Positions 12,239-23,114 of a stretch of 64,000 nucleotides of DNA are shown here, in pieces. The notes beneath the pieces were generated by a model. That model searched no databases and had not been told where the DNA came from. It worked only from the letters and a program-made list of their open reading frames with translations. The DNA comes from Geosiphon pyriformis (taxonomy: Eukaryota > Glomeromycota > Glomeromycetes > Archaeosporales > Geosiphonaceae), in contig JAAOMT010000543.1 of assembly GCA_016748015.1 (NCBI GenBank), forward strand, positions 372,001-436,000. The letters are read 5' to 3'. The position numbers and the translations under genes were made by a program. The stretch's first letter is position 1. Each line of letters begins with the position of its first letter.

Positions 12239-14568
12239 TATTATTTACTTCTTCTAAAAATTGCAGCCTTTGAGTCTCGGGGATTTTAATGTTTTCATAA
12301 ATCCTTTCAATCTGTCAATATGGGAATTGAAAAGAGTTGGTGTCATGAATAAAGTATAAAAAGCTTTGAATTGAGTATTTTTAGTATGCAATTGATTCAA
12401 AACCTGAAGAATATTCCTTAAATAGTGAGCATAGAAATCTAGAGATACTTGTGCCTTTATCTGGTCCCTAATCTCTTCATCTTCTTTTTGGTATTGTTCT
12501 GCTTCTTTAACTGTAATTTTGAAAATTTCACCAATTTAATTCAATATTTGAAGGATGATAAATAAGATTAAAAAAACAAATCATACTCTGCAGCAGAATT
12601 TCCTCAGAAGTCAAAGGTTTATCATTAAAACTATGAGTATGAACTGTGATGAAATGTCCGGAATCCTTTTCAACAGCTATTACCTATGAAGTGGAAAATT
12701 TTTTTTAATAATGTTTAATGAGCAGTTAGAGGAAACGTGATATTCAAAATTTCCTACCCTTAAATAATTATCATCATCAAGAATAATATGAATATCAATC
12801 AAAGAAACCCCACGCGGAGCAGGAGGAATACCAGTCAATTGATATTCCCCGACGAATACGTTGTCTTTTACTAATGCTCGTTCCCCCTGATATACCCGAA
12901 TCAGGGCTGAGGTTTGATAATCTTCGGATGTTGTAAATAGTTGAGATTTTTTTGTCGGTAAAATTGTATTTCGAGGAAGAACTCTAGCCATAAGTCCACC
13001 AGCTGTGGCGATACCCATCGATAAGCGAGCTGTCGGTATATAGCACATAAAATCAAGCATTTTTCTCGGCGGTAAATTAACTGCGGCCATTGCTGCTCCA
13101 AACGCAAATAAGTTATTTGGATTCAGAAAGTTATTGAATTTCTTGTTGAATAAATTGGATAGAATCTCTTGTATCTTTGGAGTTTTTGTGTATTCTCCCA
13201 CTAGTATTATTTCATCAATCCTTTCTTTCCTGATCTGTCCTTCTTTTAGAACCTTTTTGACGTGTTCTAGCGCCTCGTCAAACAGATGTTTGTTGAGCCT
13301 CTCAAATCGTGCACGTGTCAAAATCGTCGAGAAATTGATTCCTTGAAATAATGAATCTATTTGTATTGATGTTTGATGCCGAGTCAACAACTCTTTTTTC
13401 GCTTTTTCTACACTCTCATGAACAAGTTTAATGGCTCTTGGATTTGTGCTGATGTCTTTGTTCAATTTTTGATTTATTTCCTTAGCAATGTAAGTGAGAA
13501 TACTTTGATCCATAGTTTGTCCCCAAATAGTTGGGCTGCCTATTGAAGTTGCTTGATTATATAGGAAATAGCTTCCCGCAGATCTCGATAATAAAGAAAC
13601 TTGAAAGGAATTCCAGGAAAATTCAAAGACAATGACTTTTAACATTTCGTATTGCATCGGTTTCCGATCGAAAAAATAAGCAGTTGCAGCCGCGACATGT
13701 TTATCCTCTTCAAAAGCTACCCTTTCGACGCCTACTCGGAGCCCTGCTTGATTCAATGATGAAAATTGGGTCTCGGTAAAGTATTTTGGAACAACAAATA
13801 GTAACAAGGTAACCCTTTGCCCAATATGAGCTTCAGCCTTTTTGACCATTTTTCTTAGAATCATCTGGGATAATTTATCTGGTGTAAATCTTTTCTTTTT
13901 GCCCTTCAATTTAAATTCTATGAATGGTTTATCATCCTTATCTTTGACCAGGAAAACCCATTTCTAAAAGAACAAAGAATTTTTATTTTCAAAATTAGTA
14001 ATTTAAATCCAGTTTCATGACTAGAATTACTTACTAGACCATTATACGATTCCTTCTCGTATTCTTTTACTAAATCGTTTGTGACTAATGACACTGAAAG
14101 TTCCACTTCTTCGGGAACAAATTTTTTTGTAATGTAATCAATGTAAGGAGTCTCTCGGTTTCCAAACGCATCAGGGATAATTTCGTAACGATCATGTTGC
14201 CAAATTGCCATTTGTGACGAATTTGCCCCTAGATAAATTCCAACCGCAGCTCCCCATCGCTGATAAATGGGATGACCAAATTTTGGCGGAAGTTCTGTGC
14301 TGAAGGTGTCAACTTCGTTTTTTCCTATTCAAAAAGAGCAAATTTGAGCACAACTGCTGATCAAAATCTTTAAATTGAAAATATTTTTGGGTTTATTTTA
14401 TGCTTACCTGGTATACTTAGCGATGAATCGGCATTAATATGTCGAAAGAGGGTATATATAACAATAGAAAGTAAACCTGAGAAGAGTTAGCTATTTGTAA
14501 AAGTTTGGAATTTGCAGCTTTGTCATTTTCTTCAATAAAATCAAATTACCTGCCCTGCGCAAGTTCAT
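12066..14568 (-). CDS. divergent ER-type Hsp70 (BiP/Kar2-like) with degenerate ATPase site
   Basis: Seven exons (14568-14550, 14476-14408, 14324-14035, 13963-12758, 12683-12587, 12510-12404, 12311-12066) join to 677 residues, about the length of BiP. Residues 1-23 form a signal peptide. Hsp70 landmarks can be followed along the nucleotide-binding domain (58-430), the beta substrate-binding domain (about 433-530: PTKKSQLF, YQGERALVKDN, LTGIPPAPRGV) and a helical lid. The ATPase motifs are altered: the usual GIDLGTTYS is GIYLGANSS (58-66), the DLGGGTFD loop is EFSWNSFQ (about 240-247), NEPTAAA is EEDKHVAAA, and the GGSTRIP loop is GEYTKTP (about 382-388). The segment carrying the catalytic lysine is shortened. 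The C-terminus ends VYAK without a KDEL/HDEL signal. The open frame with conserved splicing argues for function, perhaps as a non-cycling holdase or regulator. That is inference. Confidence 0.88.
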
Positions 14569-14781
14569 TTTATTAATGTCTATTTTTCTTAATTTTTTGC
14601 AATATGGAAAGCAAGCATAAAACTCGAAATTTAAATATATGATTTTTTTGAATTACATGATAGAAGTGCGAAAAGTTTCTTCCGAGCACTGCATTATCAA
14701 GGAGAAACCCTGAAACAAACATGATATTCGGATATTCCTAGTTTGGACATATGTTCATTTTCAAATTTATAAAGAACGCAG

Positions 14782-14941
14782 GAAATTTTGCCACGAGAGA
14801 TTTATGTATTTGGGGGATCGATTGTTTACGATAAATATTTTCATTTTTCTCATGATTTAATTCAGTGTCAAATTTTCAAAGCTGATCAAGCTCATGGAGT
14901 ATTGTGTTTAATTAAAGATGGAAAAATTAGGTTTTCGAAAG
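14782..14941 (+). CDS. orphan coding exon, unrecognised
   Basis: This 160-nt block is bounded by an AG acceptor (ACGCAG) and a GTAAG donor. It reads EILPREIYVFGGSIVYDKYF and onward to a KDGKIRFSKG end without stops, with codon use like neighbouring genes. I could not find its start exon or a following exon. It lies head-to-head with the Hsp70 gene, about 210 bp away. It could be part of a small gene at 14.6-15.1 kb or a relic. Confidence 0.3.
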
Positions 14942-15178
14942 GTAAGATCTATTTTTAATAGAAAATGAATTTCGCAATCGCGCCTCAAAATTAAAAAATA
15001 CAAGTTGTGAACGGTTGCTTTATAAATATGCTCCGCGTGTTGTTCGATCGTAAATTGCTTTTAACATAGTCAAAAGTAATGATTAAGCATATCTTAATAT
15101 GTGTAGGTTTGTCTCAAGTATGATTTGAAAGTGTTTAAACCAACATGGTATCATACCTGTTGTATAACGTTAAACGAT

Positions 15179-15204
15179 TACCGTAAACTCCCGTGAATAA
15201 GCAA
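15179..15204 (+). repeat. left TA and terminal inverted repeat of the transposon
   Basis: TA followed by a 24-bp TIR beginning CCGTAAACTCCCGTGAATAA, an exact reverse complement of 16718-16741. Confidence 0.92.
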
Positions 15205-16741
15205 TCCCTGTGAATAAGCAACCCTCCCTTTTTAAGTCTAAAAGTCTTAGAAAATTTGAATAAGCAACCCCTTTATATATACCAAAATAAATTTTTAATT
15301 ATTTATCTAATTCTAATTCTTCAGCAGAAATATTATCTTCATTTACTATTTCATTTAAATCATCAATTTGAGTACTAATTTCTGTATCAGAAATATATGA
15401 TAAATCATCCTCAGTTCCATCTAATGCATTAGAAATTCCACATTTTTTAAATGATTTAATAATCATTTCTAAAGGAATATCTTTCCATACCTCTAAAATC
15501 CACTGGCAAATCAAATTATATTGTGGTTTTTTTGAAAATCTCCATGACTCATCCATAATCGCCATTTTTCTCTCAATCTGTCTTTAAATGGTTTGTTTAT
15601 ACATACATCCAAAGGTTGAATAATTGATGTTAAACCGCCAGGAATAATTGCCACATGAGTATTATTAACATTGCATTTTTGGCGTACTGATTCAGTTTTG
15701 TGCCCTTCAAATGAATCCATAACAAGTAAAGAGGTAGGTTTGGATGCTGTTGATATTCCAGGACGTTTGTTCCAAATTTGATCTATCCATTCACACATCA
15801 AATGTTCATCCATCCAAGCTTTTTCATGCATATATACGACAACGCCTTTGGGAAGATTAGGAGGAGTTCGTACACCTTTGAAAATTATCATAGGAGGGAG
15901 TTTGCCGCCATTGCTTTATAGCCAAGACACAAGTAAACCGATTTTTGTCATTACCAGTTGTTCGAATTTGAATAGTTTTGGCTCCTTTTACATTGATTGT
16001 ATTAGAACCTGCCATGTCAAAATAAATGGGAGTTTCATCCATATTGACTATTTGAGAAAGATTATTCTGGTATGCTAGTCGAGATCGGATTATAAATCTT
16101 TGAAATTCGATGATTTTTTCATTCAAATCGTTGCCTAATGGCACTAAAGCAGTCGAAATTCTTCTTGATAATTCCGCCACAGTAATTTAATGGGAACAAG
16201 TGCCAAAAATTAGACGAATACGTCAAATCACATGTTTAGGATACAAAGAGCTTACGTGATCACAAATGAGAAATCCTTTGGAATTAATATAGTATATTGA
16301 TTAAATAGAAATTTGTTAAGATTCTGAGTCTCATAATAATAGTATCCAATTTCCAATTCGAAACTCGACTTGATAATTTTTGCTACAATGAACCCAAGTT
16401 TCTTAAGATCAACATTACAAGTGCTACAGTATATACTGCTCGAAATCATGCCTCATCCAAAGGTATTATTTTTGTGTTGTTGCATTTCACACAAGTATCT
16501 ATTTCACCACGTTTATAATAATCGAAATATCAGCTTCTAATACCAACGAAATGGCTCAACCAGATGGTCAATAAATTAGCGACGCGATTGAAATTCGTAA
16601 TAGATATATGCACAGTGAATAATTTAACCATTGGACCAATAGGCATTAAGTATTCAAAAAGTCTCGTGAATAAGCAACCCCCCTAAAAAATCGATCCAAA
16701 ATTGATGACGTAGGGGGTTGCTTATTCACGGGAGTTTACGG
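15181..16741. mobile_element. pogo-like DNA transposon with TIRs and TA duplication
   Basis: A 1,561-bp element is flanked by TA on both sides (15179-15180, 16742-16743), the target site of the Tc1/mariner/pogo superfamily. The terminal inverted repeats are a perfect 24 bp (15181-15204 and 16718-16741), starting CCGTAAACTCCCGTGAATAA. The core GTGAATAAGCAACCC recurs as subterminal repeats at about 15210, 15257 and 16666 in direct orientation, besides the TIR copies. The element carries a frameshifted DDE transposase on the minus strand. Roughly 560 bp between the transposase start and the right TIR hold no recognisable DNA-binding domain. Perfect TIRs suggest a fairly recent insertion. Confidence 0.92.
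15299..16180 (-). pseudogene. pogo/Fot1-type DDE transposase, two frameshifts
   Basis: Three overlapping minus-strand frames together cover the DDE_1 catalytic core: 16180 to about 15885, about 15891-15530, and about 15565-15299. The catalytic acidic residues are visible: NMDETPIYFDM, then LLVMDSFEGHKT, then IIPGGLTSIIQPLDVCINKP. The tail contains IKSFKKCGISNALDGTEDD, typical of pogo relatives in mycorrhizal fungi. Two frame changes break it, one near 15880-15890 and one in an A-run near 15530-15540. No N-terminal HTH/CENP-B DNA-binding domain is seen upstream. Either it is a dead copy or the homopolymer shift is a sequencing error. Without the DNA-binding part it is unlikely to be autonomous. 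Confidence 0.88.
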
Positions 16742-16743
16742 TA
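16718..16743 (-). repeat. right terminal inverted repeat and TA of the transposon
   Basis: Exact inverse of the left terminus, followed by TA. A further inward-pointing copy of the subterminal motif lies at about 16666-16680. Confidence 0.92.
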
Positions 16744-17567
16744 TGCCTTTTGTAGATCTCCCAATACTCAAAGCTAAATATCAAAAAACTTACAATGAGG
16801 GTTAGCAGACTTGTCTATTGTCACAATTAAAAGGCTGTCATTGGGAGTTGTAAACTAAAAAATTTCTTTATAAATCGCTGCGATTAGTCACAACTAGTTT
16901 ATAATTTTCAATTTGAAAAGATTAGCTTTGAAAAAAATATTTAATCATTATTTATATTATATTTCAACTTTGACAATATTATTAATAAAAATGGGTATTT
17001 TTTTTGAAACTAACTTTTAAAAAATAAGTTACAATTTATGTTATATTTCAACTTTAGTTATTTTATTAATGAAAACAGTATTTTTTTATGGATTCAAAAT
17101 ATGTCAAGAAATAATTTTAAAAAATACTTTAGAAAAAGAATTTAATTATTAAATTCATCAACTTTACTAACAAAACAGATTTTTTTAGATTATTAATTGT
17201 TGCTAGTTGAGTTCTAAAACTACAGCTGGTCGTCCACGTATTTAAATCGTACCGTACATAATGGAAAATAGGTGACCCTTAAAAATAAGAAACTTTTAAT
17301 TTTAGAAATTTATAAAATAATAATAAGTTTAAAAAAAGAAACCTTTAAATATTATTTCAAAATTTATATTTTTTGTTGATCATTTGTACTACTATGTAGA
17401 CGCTAAAAAACTGAGAATAAGGATCTTTCCATTTTAGAGGTTTCTTATTTTCCATCATATATAGTAATTGACTTCTAATTTAAAGGCTGGTTCAATATTT
17501 TCTTTTACATTGTTTAACTCCTCAAAAAACTCTGTTAAAATATAACTATCACAAGATCAATAGTTTC
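16744..17567. other. intergenic, upstream region of the OPT gene
   Basis: AT-rich spacer of about 820 bp between the transposon and the OPT gene. A run of similar A/T-rich segments (for instance TTTATGTTATATTTCAACTTT near 17035, resembling TTTATATTATATTTCAACTTT near 16950) suggests a degenerate local tandem duplication. No RNA gene or open frame is seen. Confidence 0.45.
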
Positions 17568-20500
17568 ATGGAAGATGTCATAGAGCTTCCGTTGATCACC
17601 AAAAGGAAGTTCACTTATCATCCTGCTCATGAGAGTGAATCCAAAACATCAATCGTAAGTACTTTCGGAATCTATTATATTGAGCGACTAAAATAATTTA
17701 TGAATAAAACTTTCCAAAAGTTTAGCAACGAAAGTAGGGATGAAAACGATGAGAAATCTTTGTTTAGTGAAGAACAAGAATCGGATGATGATGATACAAG
17801 CCAAGAAGAGAATTCTCCAATTCCTATGGTCGCTGCGGTATATTTTGGGCCAATTCGAAAAAATAATACCTTCGTTAAATATTAGGCGTAAACTTGAGAG
17901 TTTTTTATTTGAAATAGACTATTAGTACAAAAGACGACCCATCTTTACCATCTATAACTTTTCGATTTTGGGCATTGAGCTCGGTAGGTATATTTTTTTT
18001 TCTATTTAAACATCTTGTTTCAAATCAAAACTCTGACTCTATCATTCTTCACACAAGTTTTTTGTAATCGTTGGAGCAACCATATCGGAGTTTTACTATT
18101 TTCGCCCTAATGGTGGTAGTTTCTCAATTTTTTTTGTGGTTCTTGCGTCATACATATTTGGTCGATGGATGGCTAAAATCTTACCAACGCAGAAATTTGG
18201 AACTGGCAAATGGTGGGAATTTACATTGAATCCAGGCCCATTTAATGTGAAGGAGCATGTGTGTATAGCTGTCGCTACAGGTTCCGGAGGCGGATCGGCT
18301 TACGGAACGGTATTCTTTATTTGGTAAAGTTCTCCTGGAATTGTTTAAAGATTATTATTATAATTTTTTTATGTATTCCAGGATATTATTGCCATACAAG
18401 AATTATTCTACAAGCAAGAAGTTAATTTCCTCCAAGGAATTTTACTACTTTTGAGCACTCAAATGATCGGCTATGGACTTGCAGGGTTTTTGCGTAAATG
18501 TAAGTGTCTTTGTATATCTAGAATTTTCAAAATAGACTAATTTTGTATTTTCACTTGCTAATTTTTAGATCTGGTTCGACCATCAAATATGGTCTGGCCA
18601 TCCAATCTCGTCTTCGCTTCAATGTTCAACACGCTACATGGAAACGCTAAAGACACAAAAAACCAACTTCGATTTTTCAAAATCACTCTCTTAATTGTTT
18701 TCATCTGGCAATTCTTGCCACAGTACTTTTTTACTTGGCTGACAAGCATAGCAGTCTTGTGCCTAGTTTTTCCTGCTCATTCAACAATCAAAAAGCTTGG
18801 AAGTGGGTACCACGGAGTGGGTATTCTGGACTTCTCGCTTGATTGGAATGCAATTGGACAATCTGCTCCTTTGTATACACCATTGTAGGTACTCTTTTTT
18901 TCCTTGTCAAAAATGATTTTGGATTTACTTTATGCTTAACACATCTTCAATTTTTTAGTTTTTCTTGTGTAAATTGGTATTTCGGGGTTATTTTAGGGGC
19001 ATGGGTCATTGCGCCATTACTTTATTTCAACAATGTATTGTAAGTTAAAATTATATAGATGTATGCTTGAGGATTTTTAACTTTCCTTCCCCTTTGGTCC
19101 TTCACTGTCTTAATCCTGGTTGAAATATAGAGAGGCCCAACGTTTTCCATTTTTAGCTACTTATGGATTAGATAAAAACGGTGAAAGGTAAAACATTTAC
19201 ATTTCAATTAGAGTGACAATTCACCTGTCTGCTTCTACTAATTTGGTTTTGTCATTACTCAAAGATACAACCAAACTGCTCTCATTGATCCTTTTACTGG
19301 CTCATTGAATGAGACGGCTTACGAAGAAATTGGCCCTGTCTATTTATCAGTTACTTTTGCATCTTCCTACTTTTTTTCATTCGTTTTATTCCCGGCAGCT
19401 TTAAGTCATGTGTTTTTATTTTATGGAAAAGACATTTGGCAACGCTTTAAAGCAAACAAATCAGAGGAAAAGGAGGATATTCATTTAAAAATGATGAAAG
19501 TATACCCAGGTAAATATATTTCAATTTTTGAGACGTTCATTTTCTTGTTCGCACTAACAGCGTTTTACTAGATATCCCAAATTGGTGGTATGGAGTAATA
19601 TTCTTTATGATGCTTTTTGTGGCCATTTTTCTTGGGTATACCACTGAAGCTAATTTGCCGTGGTGGGGCGTTTTATTGGCTGTTGGCTTGGCTGCTTTCA
19701 TGGTTTTGCCTATTGGTAATTTGCTTTTCAATTGAGTTTTTTTTAAAATATCCAAACGGTTTTAAATTTCGGTCTTCTTAAATTCCAAAGGAGTCATTCA
19801 GGCAATATCCAACAATTGCGTTGGCCTAAATGTCATTGCTGAAATTCTATGCGGGTACTTTTTCCAGCCATACAATCATATATTTGGGTGTGGTGTTAAG
19901 AACAAACTATTATATTATTATTATTTTATTATATTTTAGATACGTGCTTCCCGGACGGCCCATTGCCAATGTTTATTTCAAATGTTACGGTTATATGGCC
20001 ATGTCTCAATGCCTTTGGCTTGTATCAGATCTAAAACTTGGTAATCACCAGTTCAGATTTCCAACTCTTGTTCGGTCTCGCTTTCACTACATTTCTATCA
20101 TACTTTTACAGGACTATATATGAAAATCCCACCCAAGGCGATGTTCATTTCTCAAACATGGGGAACCTTTCTAGGTGTTTTCATAAACTATTGGGTTCTC
20201 AAGTTGATTATCGCTGCTAAAAGACCATTCCTTGATGGGACCATGCTCGACCCAACTGGTCAGGTGAGTTACTTTAAAACTATATATATCAGATTGTCGC
20301 TTTAAATTCAAAATTCTAATAAACAAATATATCCTTTATCATTTTCAAGTGGACCGGTTTCAGATCACAAATGTTCAACACGCAATCTGTATTATGGGGC
20401 TTAATTGGACCTACTCGTACATTTGGTATTCTGCATTTCACATCAATAATAAAGATAAACTTAGAATGCCCCTCTAATAGAATATTTCATGATTTTTTAG

Positions 20501-21070
20501 GCAAAGATTCTTTATATCACCCACTACTTTGGGGATTTTTTATTGGATTCGTCGCACCAATCCCTCTTTACTTCCTCCATCGCAAATATCCATCAGTCAG
20601 ATTTGATCTCGTTAATGTGCCAATCATTTGCAGTGGTTTGACAATGTTTCCAGGAACCTATACCAATTTCATCATAATGGGCTTTGGGACTTGCATATTA
20701 AGCCAGTATTGGTGTCAACGTCACCACTATTCTTTGTATAAAAAGTCAGTTTTTGAAAGTTTCTAAGCAGAGCTTGCTTTCAGTTTTATAGCGATTCTAA
20801 TTCCGTTAATTTGAACTGCGTATTAGATATAATTACATTCTTTCTGCAGCATTAGATAGTGGCACCCAATTTGCCACTTTATTTATTTTCTTTTTTTTAG
20901 ATGGTGTCATGAAGGTGAGAAAAATCTTATTAGCCTTCATTGATTCTAACTCCAAAAGTATTTGCTCACTATAATTTATTATGGTAAACATCAATATTCA
21001 GATATCTTCCCCGGAATGGTGGGGTAACAATCGTGAGACACAGGGTGAAAGATGTTTTGGGCCTGATTGA
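17568..21070 (+). CDS. oligopeptide transporter, OPT family
   Basis: Seventeen exons (17568-17654, 17721-17837, 17918-17983, 18058-18309, 18382-18499, 18569-18884, 18959-19039, 19131-19187, 19265-19509, 19572-19715, 19791-19854, 19940-20040, 20112-20263, 20350-20425, 20501-20744, 20827-20914, 21002-21070) join in frame to 758 residues. OPT hallmarks follow in order: DDPSLPSITFRFWAL, LNPGPFNVKEHV, QMIGYGLAGFLR, RPSNMVWPSNLVF, WYFGVILGAWVIAPLLYF, IPNWWYGVIFF, NNCVGLNVIAEILCGYVLPG, YMKIPPKAMFISQ, and the C-terminal YNYILSAALDSGTQF and SSPEWWGNN. The N-terminus (about 1-68) is a hydrophilic, acidic cytosolic tail. It is a polytopic membrane protein that probably imports small peptides or metal-peptide complexes coupled to protons. 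Substrate cannot be told from sequence. No disruption is seen, so it should be functional. Confidence 0.95.
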
Positions 21071-21364
21071 AGATATCGATTTCATTTCGCTAAATCGATC
21101 AAAATACATTAATTTGAGGGATTTTTTAGTCATTATTTGCTAGCACCCCATCTGGTGCTACATATCTCTTAAATTGTTTGCTCAAAACTTTCATATTCAA
21201 TAGATTTAGACAATTTTTATTATTCAGTAACAATCTTTGACGCATAAATTCGATGAAACAATATTCGTTAGCCTCAGACTATTAGCTTCTCGACAGTTTT
21301 TTTAAATTTTAAAAGTGTTTGAGCACGAACAATTGTGCAATTTTTCCTCCCCAATTTTGAATAG

Positions 21365-21890
21365 GAACCTTTCTCTGCTCGTGCATTATCTTTGTTAAGT
21401 CCGGTGGCTTTCATGGACGTTTGTTCGACGGTTGAGGAGTTTCGGATCGCCGAAGCCTTTTTGAGAATTGAAGCGTTCAGAGTTTAGAAAGTTGGTATTT
21501 CTGTATTATATTAAAAAGGTCATCTTTATAAATAGCTCGCTATAAACCTTTAGCAAGATATAATTTTAGGAATGGTCCTTGATTTATATATTCATAATAC
21601 GCCTCATAAAATTTTATCCATCCAGGTTTAAGTATTCGAATAATTTAAGGAATTACGATAATATCCCATTACTCCAGCGTAATACCATCGTAAAAAGTGT
21701 CGTAAAAATACTAAATCAAAGCTATTGTTTTCATACGACAACCCCCGTTAAGACGTTTGCATGTACTATTTCTGTTTTACTGTTAGTATCTATCTCGACT
21801 CCAATGAATTTTGATTTAGCAAAGCCACTTACCATCCCAAGTTCCTGGGCCAACAATAAATTTCTACGTTACCTAACGAAAGAGCTTTGA
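21365..21890 (+). CDS. small hypothetical protein, probably two exons
   Basis: Two blocks look coding. 21365-21488 has higher GC and reads EPFSARALSLLSPVAF, then an in-frame ATG (21413) and VCSTVEEFRIAEAF. 21570-21890, after a TTTTAG acceptor, gives about 106 residues with one hydrophobic segment (TISVLLLVSIS) and ends at TGA. A donor GTTTAG at about 21483 would join them in phase. The true start is not clear. No family was recognised. It lies 300 bp downstream of the OPT gene. Confidence 0.35.
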
Positions 21891-22738
21891 TAAAATTTAT
21901 TTATTTATTTGCTTTGACATTTTTCCTATTATTAAATGGAAACTTTTAATTTTTACATGCACTTATTAGTGATTTCTGTACTGCGTTTTAGGCTCACGGC
22001 AATTCTTCAGAGTAGCACTCATTAATTAATCCTGGTTGGTACATATTAAACAACTTAAACAAACATATCATATTTACGGAAACTGTATTAACTTCAGTAT
22101 CGCAGATGGGTGTTATGATGAGAACTACATGTAGTTTTTTGAGAGAAGCTGCTATTTCAAAAAGCCTAATCAATGACTTTGAAAATTTAGAGTCTTTTTC
22201 ATGTAAGGTGATATAGAAAAGGAAAATAATTCTGAGCCTCTAATCCAAATTAAGGCTCTTTACCCCACCTGAGAATCCTTTAGGGAAAAAGTTATTAAGT
22301 CGCTCACTGTGTGACAAGGAAAAAATCTATTTTGTATTTTTTACCAAATTTTTTTTTAGATTGAAAAAAAATTTAACCACAAACAATAATATCCAGACTT
22401 CAAATTTTGATTGATATTGAAATCACCAAAGTATTATTTTTCAACTATTATTTAGACTTGAAGTAAAAATTTGAAAAATAGGCTCCTACCTAGAAATTTA
22501 ACAGTATTTTTTTTTCTAATAATATTTCAAAATCAAAATCAATCAAATTTTTAGTAAAAAAGCGTAACTATCGTAAATGATTGATTATAAACTAATAAAA
22601 ACGGGATAAATTTTCATATAGCTGTCATGCTAGCTTGCCTGACTCTGGAGTATCGAGTTAACTTTAATAAATATGTAAAGGAGTTTTAAAAAAAAAACTG
22701 ATCAAAAGAAGGCGAGGCTATCAATCACTGACACACCA
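21891..22738. other. intergenic
   Basis: About 850 bp of moderately AT-rich sequence with no supported open frame, RNA gene or repeat. Confidence 0.5.
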
Positions 22739-22739
22739 G

Positions 22740-22752
22740 AATGTATAAAAGG
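22740..22752 (+). promoter_or_regulatory. candidate TATA box of the small basic peptide gene
   Basis: TGTATAAAAGGAA is a good TATA-box match in a stretch otherwise poor in such motifs, 225 bp before the peptide ATG at 22972. A donor-like CTGTAAGT near 22820 and the TTAAG acceptor near 22943 could frame an intron in the 5' leader. Confidence 0.35.
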
Positions 22753-22971
22753 AACACAAATTTACATAAAAACTTTCACAATTTGAAAGCAACCAGCATT
22801 GAAGAAACTTTTTATATACTGTAAGTAAAACATGTTTTGAGTTAAAAATTTCTAAAACTGCCTAAAATATATTAAGCGAATTAGAACAGCAAAGATTTCC
22901 TAATCATCTTAACGAACGTCGTAACCTAACTTAACTAAATTAAGGGAAGCAACCAGAAGCTAACCGTTGAC

Positions 22972-23114
22972 ATGAAATTCAAAAAAGTCTTTAAGAAGTT
23001 GGGAAAGCCGTTCAAGAGGTTGAAGAAGGTATTATGATTCGTTGCGAATATAAATTTTAAATCGACTCGTCTAACTTATTATATTCGAACTAGGTATTCA
23101 AAAAGATTTGTTGA
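22972..23114 (+). CDS. very short, strongly basic amphipathic peptide
   Basis: The ATG at 22972 opens a frame that is almost all Lys, Phe, Leu, Val and Arg. Exon 1 (22972-23028) ends in KRLKK. An intron of 65 nt with a textbook branch site (CTAAC, about 20 nt before TAG) leads to a second exon (23094-23114) that continues VFKKIC and stops. The 25-residue product repeats the unit KKVFKK(L/I) at both ends and would form a cationic amphipathic helix with a C-terminal Cys. If the intron is retained, the peptide ends after VL (23037). There is no signal peptide. It resembles cationic membrane-active or nucleic-acid-binding peptides by composition only. Chance ORFs of this size are common, so the splice signals and repeats are the main support. 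Confidence 0.35.

Noticed and set aside
16252-16449. 65-residue minus-strand frame in the transposon upstream of the DDE core, considered as its DNA-binding domain
   Set aside because: It shows no helix-turn-helix or CENP-B-like pattern and is in a stop-rich neighbourhood.
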